Positions 33,801-43,000 of a stretch of DNA of 64,000 bases are shown here, piece by piece (the stretch's first letter is position 1; each line of letters opens with the position of its first letter). The translations under genes and the position numbers were made by a program. The stretch covers positions 452,925 through 516,924 of the forward strand of contig NZ_JALXFV010000005.1 of assembly GCF_023699475.1 (NCBI RefSeq), given 5' to 3'. This stretch comes from Halomarina rubra. Lineage in GTDB: Archaea > Halobacteriota > Halobacteria > Halobacteriales > Haloarculaceae. The notes under the pieces were generated by a model, which was not told the origin of the DNA, ran no database searches, and saw only the letters and a list, made by a program, of their open reading frames with translations.

Positions 33801-35588
33801 TCAGAGACCGCAGGCACCGGTCCGTTCGAGAATCGCCGTGTACTGATTGGGGCCGAGTTCCTGTTCGTCACCGTACTGGTCGACCCGCGGGACGACCCCC
33901 AGCGGGACGAGGTCCGACAGCGACCCGGGAGTGGGTCGCTGGGGGACGAACGCCGGCGGTCGGGGGCCGAACTCCTCGACGAGTTCGTAGTTGTACTGCC
34001 CGGCGACCAGGTTCTCGAGGTACGAGGCTCGCTCCGGGTCGTACCCGAAACGGAACTCCTCTCTGAGGTTCAGGAGGTCCCGGCGCGTGACCTGGAGGTA
34101 CGTCGGACACGGGTCGACGTCGACGCCGGCCCGGTCGTCGTCGTGAAAGCGCTCGACGGCCATCCCGTGTGGGATGGCGGTGTCCTGGAAGTCGTTGCGC
34201 GAGACGCCGAGCGTCGCGTTCGGTGACGCGTTCGCATCGAGCCACGTGACGGCCGCGTCGCGCGGTTGGGAGGCGTAGCCGGCGGTGCCGACGGCGGCGT
34301 ACGCGCCGCTGGTGAGCACCAGACACGCGACGAGGGCGCGCGCGACGGACGGCCGACGCACCCGCAGCCGGGAGAGCGAACTCGCGAGCACCACGGCGAG
34401 CAACGGGAACGTCGGCAGCAGGTGGTGGACGCGGAAGTCGTGCCACTGGGAGAACAACAGGAGGTAGCTCCCGAGGCCGACCAGCGCGAGCGTGACGCCG
34501 GCGGCGGTCGTCCGCCGACCGACGCTGCGGACGCTGGCGAGGACGCCGACGACGCTCCCCACGAACAGCGGCAGTCCGAGGCCGTTGACGTAGCCACGGA
34601 GGAACCACCACCAGACCGGCGCGTCCGGTCCGGTCTCGCTGTAGGTCCGGCCGACCGACTCCCCGAGCACGCGGTCGACAAGCGGGTCGAAACTCGCCGA
34701 GACGAGCACGCTGGGGAAACAGAGGACGATGGTCACCGCACCGAGCGCTCCCCCAGCGACGAGCACCTTCGCGTGACCCAGCGCCGGGCGGTAGTTCCCG
34801 GTCGTGTGGACGCGGAGGGCGTAGCCGACGACGAGGACGACGACGATTGGTGCAGCGGTGAGTTTGAACGCGATGGCGAGGGCCCCGGTGAGACACCCCG
34901 CGAGGAACCGGCGGGGCGCGCCCGTCTCCGTGTACTGGACCGTGTAGTAGAACGCGAGCAGGAAGAAGAACAGCGCCGGCACGTCCTCGCCGGCCTCGTG
35001 AGCGAGGACCAGGAACCCGAACGTGACCGTCAGGAGCACCGCCGCCAGGCGGCCGGTCGGCCGGTCGCGAATCGTCGTCCCGATACGGTAGGTGACGTAG
35101 ACGGCACCCACGGCGAAGGCGACGTTCGCGAGGCGAGCGAGGACGATACACGCCATCCAGAACCACTCCGGCGTGTCGTGCCAGAGCTGCCAGTACCGGA
35201 AGCTGTCGTCCGGGGAGACGAACCCGGTGAGGACGTCGACACGACCGAGCAGGAGCGTCGCCGCGACGACGGGCAGCAACACGACGGCGTAGAGGTAGAA
35301 CGTCCCCGCGAACGCCGTCCGCCCCCACGTCACGCCCTCTTGTAAGGAGGCGACGCTGGGGTCGTCGACGACGGTCCCGTACGCGACCAGCACGTCGAGC
35401 AACCGGTCGCGCTCGTCGCGCGTCGCGAAGTTCGGGGCCAGATGCCAGAACCAGAACCCCGCGAGCACGGCCGCCGAACACAACACGTACAGGAGGTAGG
35501 GGTCCTCGCGGAGGTCACGTCGGACCTGTCGTCTCGCTCGCCGACAAACGCTGCGCGCGGCTCCCGCCACGCGAGTCTCTCGTAACAC
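33801..35588 (-). CDS. Membrane glycosyltransferase (GT39/GT-C type)
   Basis: GTG start, 595 residues, with about twelve hydrophobic segments and a soluble C-terminal domain of some 150 residues after the last (LGVSRNDFQDTAIPHGM...). The first lumenal/extracellular loop has NFATRDERDRLLDVLVAYG, a D-E containing motif at the position where GT-C enzymes hold their catalytic acid. The family transfers sugars from polyprenyl-phosphate donors. Arg-rich N terminus (RRARRQVRR) is positive-inside. Acceptor is unknown. It is convergent with the winged-helix gene (38 bases apart). Confidence 0.78.
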   Translation of the reverse strand: MLRETRVAGAARSVCRRARRQVRRDLREDPYLLYVLCSAAVLAGFWFWHLAPNFATRDERDRLLDVLVAYGTVVDDPSVASLQEGVTWGRTAFAGTFYLYAVVLLPVVAATLLLGRVDVLTGFVSPDDSFRYWQLWHDTPEWFWMACIVLARLANVAFAVGAVYVTYRIGTTIRDRPTGRLAAVLLTVTFGFLVLAHEAGEDVPALFFFLLAFYYTVQYTETGAPRRFLAGCLTGALAIAFKLTAAPIVVVLVVGYALRVHTTGNYRPALGHAKVLVAGGALGAVTIVLCFPSVLVSASFDPLVDRVLGESVGRTYSETGPDAPVWWWFLRGYVNGLGLPLFVGSVVGVLASVRSVGRRTTAAGVTLALVGLGSYLLLFSQWHDFRVHHLLPTFPLLAVVLASSLSRLRVRRPSVARALVACLVLTSGAYAAVGTAGYASQPRDAAVTWLDANASPNATLGVSRNDFQDTAIPHGMAVERFHDDDRAGVDVDPCPTYLQVTRRDLLNLREEFRFGYDPERASYLENLVAGQYNYELVEEFGPRPPAFVPQRPTPGSLSDLVPLGVVPRVDQYGDEQELGPNQYTAILERTGACGL

Positions 35589-35696
35589 GACTCGAACACG
35601 TCGGTTCTCGTCTGCGTCTTATACCGCTGTCGACACGACGCTCGGCGGCGACTTCTCGTCGGCGGCCGCGTCGACCGCGGCGGTGCTGGTCTCAGT

Positions 35697-36668
35697 TCAC
35701 AGCGAGAGTTCCGTACCGAGTCCCGCCTCGTGGGCGGCGTCGTAGAGGACGCTCGCGGCGGCCACGTCGAAGACGGCGCTCCCCACGCTGTCGACGACCA
35801 GTACCTCCTCGGCCGACTCGCGACCGCTCGACCCGTCGAACAGCGACCCCATCGGGACGAGGTCATCGACGCCGAGGTCGGTCGCTGCGACGTCGCCGAT
35901 GGCGGCCACCTCCTCGGGGACGTCGGCGAACACCCGTGCCGCGCGGTCGAACACCGCCGGTTCGAGTTCCTGCATCTCGGCGGTGTACGCCCCCACCGCG
36001 ACCACCAGCGTCCCCGGCGAGAGCGCCTCGGCGGGGAAGACGGGCGTCGAACTCGTCGTCGCGGTGACGACCACCGTCGCGTCCTCGACGGCCTCCTCGG
36101 CCGACGCCACTGCCGTCGCGTCGAGACCGTCCTCCCGGAGCGCCGCCGCACAGTCGTGTTTCGAGTCGCTCGGGGAGTACACCGAGACCGACGCCACGTC
36201 ACACAGTGCGGCGATGGCACGCGTCTGCCAGCGGGCCTGCGCACCGGCCCCGACGACGCCAACGCGGACGGGGTCGGTCGCGAGTTCGCGGGCGGCTAAC
36301 CCACCGATGCACCCCGTTCGCGCGTTCGTCAGCCGAGTCGCGTTCAGGAATGCGAGTGGCTCGCCCGTCCCGGCGTCGCCGAGGACGAGTTGTGCGTGGA
36401 GCGACGGCAGCCCCCGCTCGTCGTTGCCGGGGAAGACGCTCGCGAGTTTGGTCGAGAAGTAGGGGTCGCCGTGGATGTACGCGGGCATCGCGAGTCCCGT
36501 CCCCAGCGCCTCCTCCGACTCGATGCCCTCGCCGATGGGGTAGTGCGGTCGGTGGGGACGCTCGACGTTGCCCGCCGTCTGTTCGACCAGCGCCCGTTCG
36601 ACCGCGTCGGCGACCGACGGGAGGTCGAGGACCGCGTCCACGTCCTCGTCCGAGAGAGTCAGTACCAT
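35697..36668 (-). CDS. Ornithine cyclodeaminase/mu-crystallin family enzyme
   Basis: This 323-residue NAD(P)-binding protein has the family signature: the substrate part KLASVFPGNDERGLPSLHAQ, LAFLNATRLTNARTGCIGG, and the Rossmann strand VRVGVVGAGAQARWQTRAI with GxGxQA near residue 130. Members include ornithine cyclodeaminase and archaeal alanine dehydrogenase, so the reaction is either cyclodeamination of ornithine or NAD-linked oxidation of an amino acid. The downstream neighbour is a glycosyltransferase and the divergent neighbour an FAD amine oxidase-like enzyme, which may favour amino acid metabolism. Confidence 0.88.
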   Translation of the reverse strand: MVLTLSDEDVDAVLDLPSVADAVERALVEQTAGNVERPHRPHYPIGEGIESEEALGTGLAMPAYIHGDPYFSTKLASVFPGNDERGLPSLHAQLVLGDAGTGEPLAFLNATRLTNARTGCIGGLAARELATDPVRVGVVGAGAQARWQTRAIAALCDVASVSVYSPSDSKHDCAAALREDGLDATAVASAEEAVEDATVVVTATTSSTPVFPAEALSPGTLVVAVGAYTAEMQELEPAVFDRAARVFADVPEEVAAIGDVAATDLGVDDLVPMGSLFDGSSGRESAEEVLVVDSVGSAVFDVAAASVLYDAAHEAGLGTELSL

Positions 36669-36776
36669 GCGACCCGTTCCGAGGCACGTCCGTTAGGTGT
36701 TGTGGGGCCGCCCGTTCGGAGCGGTCCGAGCGGCGAGAACGGGACTCCGGTCTTCATGCCGACAGGTCGGCGTAGG

Positions 36777-36782
36777 TTTATT
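36777..36782 (+). promoter_or_regulatory. TATA-like box for the FAD oxidoreductase gene
   Basis: TTTATT is 26-31 bases before the ATG at 36808, the right distance for a leaderless start. It supports the choice of that ATG over longer upstream frames. Confidence 0.55.
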
Positions 36783-36807
36783 CGCCACCCCTCCCGACCG
36801 AGCGAGT

Positions 36808-37971
36808 ATGAACGTCGTTGTCGTGGGGGGTGGTATCGTCGGTCTCGCCTCGGCGTACTCGCTCGCTCGGGCAGGAGCGGACGTCACGCTCTGTGAACGG
36901 GGGGCGCTCGGGACGGAGAGCACGGCCCGGTCGGCGGGGGGAATCCGCTCGCAGTTCTCGACGGCGGTCAACGTCGAACTCTCGCTGGCGAGTCGCGAGG
37001 TGTGGGACAGCTTCGAAGCGCGCTTCGGCGTCGACATGGGCTACCGGCGTCACGGCTATCTCTTCCTCGCCCGGAGCGAGGCGACCGCCGAGCAGTTCCG
37101 CGAGAACGTCGCGATGCAGAACGACCTCGGCGTCGACAGCGAGTTCCTCACGCCCGCGGAGGCGACCGAGCACTGTCCGGAACTCCACGCCGAGCAGTTC
37201 GTCGGCGCGACGTTCAACGCCGCGGACGGCTACGCCGACCCGAACCTCGCCGTCCAGGGGTTCGCCGGAGCGGCCCGGGAGGCGGGTGCCGACATCCGCA
37301 CCAAGACCGCCGTCACGGACCTGCACACCGACGAGCGAGCCGGGAAGCGAGTCGTCACGGGCGTCGAGACCGAGGACGGCCCGCTGGAGGCAGAGTTCGT
37401 CGTCAACGCCGCTGGCGCGTGGGCACGTCGCCTCGCCGCGATGGCCGACGTCGACCTCCCGATTCGCCCGCGACGACGGCAGATCGCCGTCGTCGACCCG
37501 AGCACGCACCTCGCCGAGGACGTCCCACTCACCATCGACCTCGAGACGGGGTCGTACTTCCGCCCCGAGCGGGAGGGGACCGCGCTGGTCGGCGGGCACT
37601 TCGGGAGCACCGACCCGGACGTGGACACGGAGGGGTACAGCGAGTCGATGGACATCGAGTGGGCCGCGACGGCCGTCGAACGCGCCGCCGACGCGGCGGG
37701 GTACTTCGACGGCGACTCACGCATCAGACGCGGGTGGGCCGGCCTGTACGCCGTGACGCCCGACCACCACCCCATCCTCGAGGAGACGATGCCGGGACTC
37801 GTGACAGCCGCCGGCTTCTCGGGCCACGGCTTCCAGCACGCCCCTGCGACCGGACAGTTGGTCGCCGAACTCTGTGTCGACGGTGCGACGTCGCTCGTCG
37901 ACGTCGACGTACTGTCGAGTGACCGGTTCGACGCTAGTGATGGCCACCTCACCGAGCAGAACGTCGCCTGA
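36808..37971 (+). CDS. FAD-dependent DAO-family oxidoreductase
   Basis: 387 residues, starting MNVVVVGGGIVGLASAYSLA with the dinucleotide fold GxGxxG and the acidic end ERG at the ribose position. SAGGIRSQFS follows near residue 50. A C-terminal block with GWAGLYAVTPDHHPILEE and AAGFSGHGFQHAPATGQLVA is typical of the sarcosine oxidase/glycine oxidase/D-amino-acid dehydrogenase group. Members oxidise secondary or primary amines with FAD. The substrate is not readable. It begins the run followed by a VOC and a GNAT gene on the same strand. Confidence 0.88.
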   Translation: MNVVVVGGGIVGLASAYSLARAGADVTLCERGALGTESTARSAGGIRSQFSTAVNVELSLASREVWDSFEARFGVDMGYRRHGYLFLARSEATAEQFRENVAMQNDLGVDSEFLTPAEATEHCPELHAEQFVGATFNAADGYADPNLAVQGFAGAAREAGADIRTKTAVTDLHTDERAGKRVVTGVETEDGPLEAEFVVNAAGAWARRLAAMADVDLPIRPRRRQIAVVDPSTHLAEDVPLTIDLETGSYFRPEREGTALVGGHFGSTDPDVDTEGYSESMDIEWAATAVERAADAAGYFDGDSRIRRGWAGLYAVTPDHHPILEETMPGLVTAAGFSGHGFQHAPATGQLVAELCVDGATSLVDVDVLSSDRFDASDGHLTEQNVA

Positions 37972-38051
37972 GAAGTCTCGCGACCGGCGGAGTGCGACGG
38001 CCACGACTCGACGGCCGGTACGACCATCCCGTCGCTCCCCGACCCACCAGC

Positions 38052-38891
38052 ATGGACCTGACCGTGGACCACGTCACCGTCGCCGGTGCCGACCTCGACG
38101 CACTCGACGCGGCCTTCGCGAGCGCCGGCCTCCCCGCGGAGTACGGCGGGGCGCACTCGAACGGCGTCACCCACATGTCGGTCGTCGGCTTTCGCGACGG
38201 GAGCTACGTTGAACTCGTCTCGACCGAAGCGTCGAACACGGCGTCACCGTGGTGGAACGACCCGATTCGCGCCGACGGCGGGCCGTGTGCGTGGGCAGTC
38301 GGCGTCGACGACATCGAGGCGGCGAGCGAGACGCTCCGCGAGCGTGGCGTCGCCATCGACGGCCCGCACGAGTACGAACGCGAGCGCCCGGACGGCACGC
38401 TCGTCGAGTGGGACCTCACGTTCCTCGGCGGGGGCGACCCCGGCCACACGTTGCCGTTCCTCATCAGCGACCGGACGCCACGCGAGCGGCGCGTCCGGCC
38501 GACCGGCGACCTGGGTGCGTCAGCGATTCGTGGCGTGGAGACGGTCGTGCTCGCGGTCGCCAATCTGGAGGCGGCTATCGAGCGGTTCGAGACCGCGTTC
38601 GACCTGCGCGGGGTCGAGCGCGGCGTCCCCTCGCCGTTCGACGCGTCAGTGGCTCGCTTCCCCGGGACGCCGGTCGCACTGGCCGAACCGACGTCGGACG
38701 GGTGGCTCGCCGACCGACTCGACCGGTTCGGGCCGCTGCCGGTCGCGTACCTCCTCGGTCTCGACGCTCGGGCCGACGGGCGGTTCGACGTCGGCCGGGC
38801 AGCCCCGTTCGGCGACCGTGAGGTTCGGTGGCTGGGACTGACCGAACCCGTAGGGTGTCCGTACCTCGGGCTCGTCGACGCGACACGCTGA
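38052..38891 (+). CDS. VOC-family (glyoxalase-like) protein
   Basis: From the ATG at 38052 (MDLTVDHVTVAGADLDALDA) the protein has 279 residues. Two beta-alpha-beta-beta-beta units are seen: the first from residue 3, the second beginning GVETVVLAVANLEAAIERF near residue 160. His in DHVTV and Glu in YVELVS may be metal ligands. It resembles the glyoxalase_3 (DUF) type of VOC proteins, for which substrates are mostly unknown. An in-frame upstream GTG-like start is not supported. It lies 80 bases after the FAD oxidoreductase. Confidence 0.82.
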   Translation: MDLTVDHVTVAGADLDALDAAFASAGLPAEYGGAHSNGVTHMSVVGFRDGSYVELVSTEASNTASPWWNDPIRADGGPCAWAVGVDDIEAASETLRERGVAIDGPHEYERERPDGTLVEWDLTFLGGGDPGHTLPFLISDRTPRERRVRPTGDLGASAIRGVETVVLAVANLEAAIERFETAFDLRGVERGVPSPFDASVARFPGTPVALAEPTSDGWLADRLDRFGPLPVAYLLGLDARADGRFDVGRAAPFGDREVRWLGLTEPVGCPYLGLVDATR

Positions 38892-38927
38892 CCACAGCTA
38901 CAAAGGCCACCCCCATCACGAGAGGGC

Positions 38928-39446
38928 ATGAACGTCGTCCGACTGGTCTCGGAGGAGGCCGCCGTCCGTCGCTATCTCGAGGAACTCTGGCTGCCGTACA
39001 ACCGCGAGTTCGAAATGCTCCTCGACGACTTCGCGCTCGCCGAGGACGTCGACATCGTCGCCGAGGAACTCGCGTTCCGCGTCGACCGCCTGGAGTCGGC
39101 GGGCCGTCGGACGTGGGTGGCAGTCGACGGCGCGCCCGGAGACGTGGACCTCGCCACCACGGACGGTGAGCTGGTCGGCTTCGTCGCGGCCACTCTCGAC
39201 GAGGCCCCGAGCGTCTTCGACCGCCCCGACCGCCTGCTCGTCACCGACATCTACGTTCGGGAGTCGTATCGCGGGACGGACATCGCCCGCGAGTTGGTTG
39301 AGCGGGCCAGAACGTGGGCGCGGGAGGTAGGCTGTGACGAACTCACGCTCGACGTCGACGTCGGGAACGACCGTGCCATCGCGTTCTACGAGAAGCTCGG
39401 CTTCGAGACACGGCAGTACTCGATGACGAGCAACGTCGACGGGTGA
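38928..39446 (+). CDS. GNAT-family N-acetyltransferase
   Basis: 172 residues. The acetyl-CoA motif is LLVTDIYVRESYRGTDIARE (RxxxGTxxA), followed by LTLDVDVGNDRAIAFYEKLG, which holds motif B and the conserved Tyr. An acidic helical N-terminal part of about 60 residues is longer than in simple GNATs. Substrate unknown. It starts 36 bases downstream of the VOC gene and may share its message. It converges on livF (18 bases between stops). Confidence 0.85.
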   Translation: MNVVRLVSEEAAVRRYLEELWLPYNREFEMLLDDFALAEDVDIVAEELAFRVDRLESAGRRTWVAVDGAPGDVDLATTDGELVGFVAATLDEAPSVFDRPDRLLVTDIYVRESYRGTDIARELVERARTWAREVGCDELTLDVDVGNDRAIAFYEKLGFETRQYSMTSNVDG

Positions 39447-39464
39447 GCCAGTCGGGGAGGCTCG

Positions 39465-40169
39465 CTACCCGCCGAGGAACTGTCGTCTGACCTCCTCGTC
39501 GTTCAGCAACTCGTCGCCGCCACCCTCGTAGCGGTTCTCGCCGTTCGCGAGGACGTACCCACGGTCACAGCGCCGGAGCGCCTCCTTCGCGTTCTGCTCG
39601 ACGATGAGTACGGCCGTCCCCATCTCGTTGATATCGTCGATGCGGTCGAACATCTCGTCGACGAGGTCCGGCGCGAGACCCGCCGACGGTTCGTCGAGCA
39701 ACACTAGGTCGGGGTCGAGCATCAGCGCACAGCCCATCGCGAGCATCTGCTGTTGGCCCCCCGAGAGCGTCCCCGCGACCTGCTCGCCACGGTCGGCCAA
39801 CACCGGGAACCGCTCGAAGATAGCTTCGCGACGCGACTCGGGCACGTCGTCGAGGATGTACCCACCCAGTCGGAGGTTCTCGTCGACGGTGAGCGACGGG
39901 AACACGTTCTCGGTCTGGGGAACGTAGCTCAACCCCTCGTGGATGACCCGCTCGGGGGAGTGTGCCGTGATGTCGGTGCCGTCGAAGGTGATGGATCCGC
40001 CCTGTCGGTCGGCGATGCCGAAGACGGACTTCATCGCCGTCGACTTCCCGGCCCCGTTCGGCCCGACGATGGCGACGTACTCCCCCCGGTCGACGGTGAG
40101 GTCGACGTCGGAGAGCACCTGCAGGTCGCCGTAGCCGGCGTCCAGGTTCGAGACGTCGAGCAGGCTCAT
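39465..40169 (-). CDS. livF: Liv-type ABC transporter ATPase LivF
   Basis: 234 residues. Walker A GPNGAGKST near residue 36, the signature LSGGQQQMLAMG, and Walker B VLLDEPSAGL with the LivF-type ending. This is the second ATPase of a branched-chain amino acid/urea/amide-type ABC importer. It follows the mini-ORF at 40166-40270, whose stop overlaps its ATG (ATGA), and a GGAGGTGA just before the ATG is a good ribosome site. It is the last gene of the five-gene operon. Confidence 0.93.
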   Translation of the reverse strand: MSLLDVSNLDAGYGDLQVLSDVDLTVDRGEYVAIVGPNGAGKSTAMKSVFGIADRQGGSITFDGTDITAHSPERVIHEGLSYVPQTENVFPSLTVDENLRLGGYILDDVPESRREAIFERFPVLADRGEQVAGTLSGGQQQMLAMGCALMLDPDLVLLDEPSAGLAPDLVDEMFDRIDDINEMGTAVLIVEQNAKEALRRCDRGYVLANGENRYEGGGDELLNDEEVRRQFLGG

Positions 40170-40270
40170 CGGTGGTCACCTCCGGGGGCCGCGTTCGACG
40201 GGGCGTGTACCCGTACCCACCGTGTTTCAGCGACGATACGGCGACTCTCTCGGTGTCTGTGTTCGTCCAT
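40166..40270 (-). CDS. 34-residue ORF bridging livG and livF
   Basis: The ATG at 40270 is 2 bases after the livG stop and the TGA overlaps the livF ATG by 4 bases, so this 34-codon ORF fills the livG-livF gap exactly. It encodes a His/Arg-rich peptide beginning MDEHRHRESRRI without recognisable domain. Its last codons contain the livF Shine-Dalgarno site. It probably keeps ribosomes moving from livG to livF; a role for the peptide itself is not supported. Confidence 0.4.
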   Translation of the reverse strand: MDEHRHRESRRIVAETRWVRVHAPSNAAPGGDHR

Positions 40271-40272
40271 GC

Positions 40273-41028
40273 TCATTCCCCGAGGTAGGCTTCGATGACG
40301 CGTTCGTCTGCCAACACCGCCGCAGGCTCGCCCTCGACGAGGAGGCTCCCCTGTTCGAGGACGACGAGGCGGTCGACCAGTTCGGTCAGCGTCTCCAGTT
40401 CGTGTTCGATGATGACGACGGTCATCCCCTCGTCGTTGAGGTCGGCGATGCGGCCAGCGATCTCGTTCGTCAGGGTCGGGTTGACGCCCGCGAACGGCTC
40501 GTCGAGCAACAGCACCTCCGGGTCGAGCATCAACACGCGGGCCAGCTCCAGCAGCTTGCGCTGGCCACCCGAGAGCGCCCCGCTGTACTCATCTTTCAGG
40601 TGGTCGAGTTCGAACGCCTCGATGAGTTCGTCGGCCCGGTCCCGGACCGCCTGCTCCTCCTCGCGCATCCCCGAGGTCCGCAACAGCGCGGGGAGCGCCC
40701 GTTCGCCGCGCTGGTCGGGCGCTGCCAGTCGGACGTTGTCGCGGACGGTCATCGTCTCCAGTTCGCGCGTCCGCTGGAACGTCCGGACGAGACCGGTCTT
40801 CGCCAGTGATTCGGGAGCGTCGCCGGTGACGTCCTCGCCGTCGAACCGGACCGTTCCGGCGTCCGGTGCGACGACGCCGCTGACGCAGTTGAAGAACGTC
40901 GACTTCCCGGCCCCGTTGGGCCCCATCACGCCGACGAGTTCGCCACGGTCGACCGAGACCGAGAGGTCGTCGAGGGCACGAAGCCCACCGAAGTCCTTCA
41001 CCAGTCCGTCGACGTCGAGCAGGCTCAC
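40273..41028 (-). CDS. livG: Liv-type ABC transporter ATPase LivG
   Basis: 251 residues: Walker A GPNGAGKSTFFN near residue 40, signature LSGGQRKLLELARVL near 155, Walker B VLLLDEPFAGVNP, and the LivG-type C-terminal EPAAVLADERVIEAYLG. Its ATG overlaps the livM stop by 4 bases (ATGA type coupling). It pairs with LivF to drive uptake. Confidence 0.93.
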   Translation of the reverse strand: MSLLDVDGLVKDFGGLRALDDLSVSVDRGELVGVMGPNGAGKSTFFNCVSGVVAPDAGTVRFDGEDVTGDAPESLAKTGLVRTFQRTRELETMTVRDNVRLAAPDQRGERALPALLRTSGMREEEQAVRDRADELIEAFELDHLKDEYSGALSGGQRKLLELARVLMLDPEVLLLDEPFAGVNPTLTNEIAGRIADLNDEGMTVVIIEHELETLTELVDRLVVLEQGSLLVEGEPAAVLADERVIEAYLGE

Positions 41029-42086
41029 GAGTCCACCCCCAGTTCACGCTCGTCGCCCCAGATACCGGCCGGCCGGTATCGGATGACGAGCACGAGGATG
41101 AGGCCGACGGCGATGAGCCGGATGGACGCGAACGCGTCCGCCGACACCGGCGTGACCTCGAGGGCGAACCGCGAGAGCAGCCGGAGCCCCATGATGATGG
41201 CCAGTCCACCGAGGACGGCCCGGTGGTTCGACGCCCCGCCGAGCAGCATCCCGATCCAGATGGTGACCGTCACCTGGATGGTGAAGAAGCCCGGCGCGAC
41301 CGCACCGTTGTACAGCGCGAACAGGCCGCCGGCGAAGCCCGCGAGGGCGGCGCCGTAGACGAACGCCTGCATCTTGTAGCTGAACGTCGACTTCCCGACC
41401 GAGCGGGTCACGAGCTCGTCCGCCCGAATCGCCCGCAGGACGCGCCCGTACGGCGACCCGGTCAGTCGGGTCATGAACCCCAGCGCGATGATCGTCACGC
41501 CACCGAACAGGACGAGCGTCGCTATCTGAGCGGTGTCGCTGTCGGCGGCGAGGTCGGCGATGGGCTGAGGGACGCCCAGGATGCCGACGTTGCCGCCGAA
41601 GACGCCACGGAAGTTGACGAACAGCGTGTGGAATATCTCGGCGGTCGCGAGCGTGACGATGGCGAGGAAGTCGTCGCGAAGTCGGAGCGACGTCGTCCCG
41701 ACGATGGCACCGAGGACCGCGGCGGCGACGACACCCACGGGGAGCGCCAGCAGCCACGGGAGACCGAGTGCGACGCCCGCGAACGAGCCCTCCGCCGAGA
41801 GCATCGCGACCGTGTACGCGCCGACGGCGAAGAAGACGACGTGCCCGAAGTTGACCAGGCCGGTGTAGCCGTACTGGAGGTCCAACCCGAGGACGAGCAG
41901 TCCGTAGATGACGAACAGGGTCCCGACCTCGATGAACACGAACGAGCTGCCCGGGACGGTGACGGCCAGCGGCGTGAACACGAGCAGCGCCGCGACGAGC
42001 AGGCAGACGCCGCCGACGAGGAACGCACGCTCCGCACTGCCGCCCGAACGCTCGCCGTCGCCGAACAACCGCTCTCTGACGCTCAC
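41025..42086 (-). CDS. livM: Liv-type ABC permease LivM
   Basis: 353 residues with about ten hydrophobic segments. The central LGLDLQYGYTGLVNFGHVVF and ATAEIFHTLFVNFRGVFGG segments are diagnostic for LivM. It forms the membrane channel with LivH. It overlaps livH by 4 bases at its start and livG by 4 at its end. A polar 20-residue N terminus holds Arg/Gly/Glu. Confidence 0.92.
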   Translation of the reverse strand: MSVRERLFGDGERSGGSAERAFLVGGVCLLVAALLVFTPLAVTVPGSSFVFIEVGTLFVIYGLLVLGLDLQYGYTGLVNFGHVVFFAVGAYTVAMLSAEGSFAGVALGLPWLLALPVGVVAAAVLGAIVGTTSLRLRDDFLAIVTLATAEIFHTLFVNFRGVFGGNVGILGVPQPIADLAADSDTAQIATLVLFGGVTIIALGFMTRLTGSPYGRVLRAIRADELVTRSVGKSTFSYKMQAFVYGAALAGFAGGLFALYNGAVAPGFFTIQVTVTIWIGMLLGGASNHRAVLGGLAIIMGLRLLSRFALEVTPVSADAFASIRLIAVGLILVLVIRYRPAGIWGDERELGVDS

Positions 42087-42997
42087 GCCTCACGCACCTC
42101 CTGGCCGGCCAGCCCGCTCGGTTTGACGAGCAGGACGCCGATGAGGATGAGAAAGGCGATGGCCGAGGAGATGCCCGTCATCCCGGCCGGGAGGAACGCC
42201 GTCGACAGCGCCAACACGAGGCCGATGACGTACGACCCGGCGATGGCACCGTAGGGACTCCCCGCCCCGCCGAGAATCGCCGCCGAGAGTATCTGGAGGA
42301 TCTGGCTGAACCCGGTCCCGGCGCTGACGTTCGTCTGGATACCCAGCAGGACGCCGGCGAGTGCGGCCAGTACGCCCGCCAGCACCCAGACGCTGTCGCG
42401 GATGCGCTGGGTGTCGATGCCCCGGACGCGAGCGAGGTTCTCGTTGTCGCCCATCGCTCGCATCGCGATCCCGACGTCCGTTCTGGTCAACAGCGTGTGG
42501 ACGAGCAGAAAGACGCCGACCGCACAGCCCATGACGATGAGCTGTTCGGAGGTGACGAAGAACCCACCGAGCAGGTCGACCGACCCAACCGAGAGCGGCG
42601 GGAGGCCGTCGAACCGGAACGTGATAGCCTCTGTATCGAAGTAGCGGGCGCTCTGGCCGGCGGTGAGACGGATGCCGTTTCGCAGGACCAACCCGAGGCC
42701 GATGGACGTGAGCAACATCGGGACTGGCCCGGTCTGGTTGATGGGGGTGAAGAACAGCCGGGCGAGCAGCAGGCTGATGAGCCCGCCACCCACCATCGCG
42801 ACGACGGCCGCGAGCGGGAGCGGCAACGGCAACACGCCGACGGTGAGGATGCCGATGAACGCCCCCATGGTGAGGTACTCGCCGTAGGCGAAGTTGATCA
42901 TGTTCACGATGCCGTAGATGAGCGTGAAGCCGATGGCGGCGATGGCGATGTACGACCCGGTCACCAGCCCGAAGATGACGTTCTGTGCGAGCCCCAT
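42083..42997 (-). CDS. livH: Liv-type ABC permease LivH
   Basis: 304 residues with eight or so transmembrane segments. The N-terminal YIAIAAIGFTLIYGIVNMIN and FAYGEYLTMGAF and the later MRAMGDNENLARVRGID coupling loop are the LivH hallmark. It starts 3 bases after the substrate-binding protein gene stop. Confidence 0.92.
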   Translation of the reverse strand: MGLAQNVIFGLVTGSYIAIAAIGFTLIYGIVNMINFAYGEYLTMGAFIGILTVGVLPLPLPLAAVVAMVGGGLISLLLARLFFTPINQTGPVPMLLTSIGLGLVLRNGIRLTAGQSARYFDTEAITFRFDGLPPLSVGSVDLLGGFFVTSEQLIVMGCAVGVFLLVHTLLTRTDVGIAMRAMGDNENLARVRGIDTQRIRDSVWVLAGVLAALAGVLLGIQTNVSAGTGFSQILQILSAAILGGAGSPYGAIAGSYVIGLVLALSTAFLPAGMTGISSAIAFLILIGVLLVKPSGLAGQEVREA

Positions 42998-43000
42998 CGC

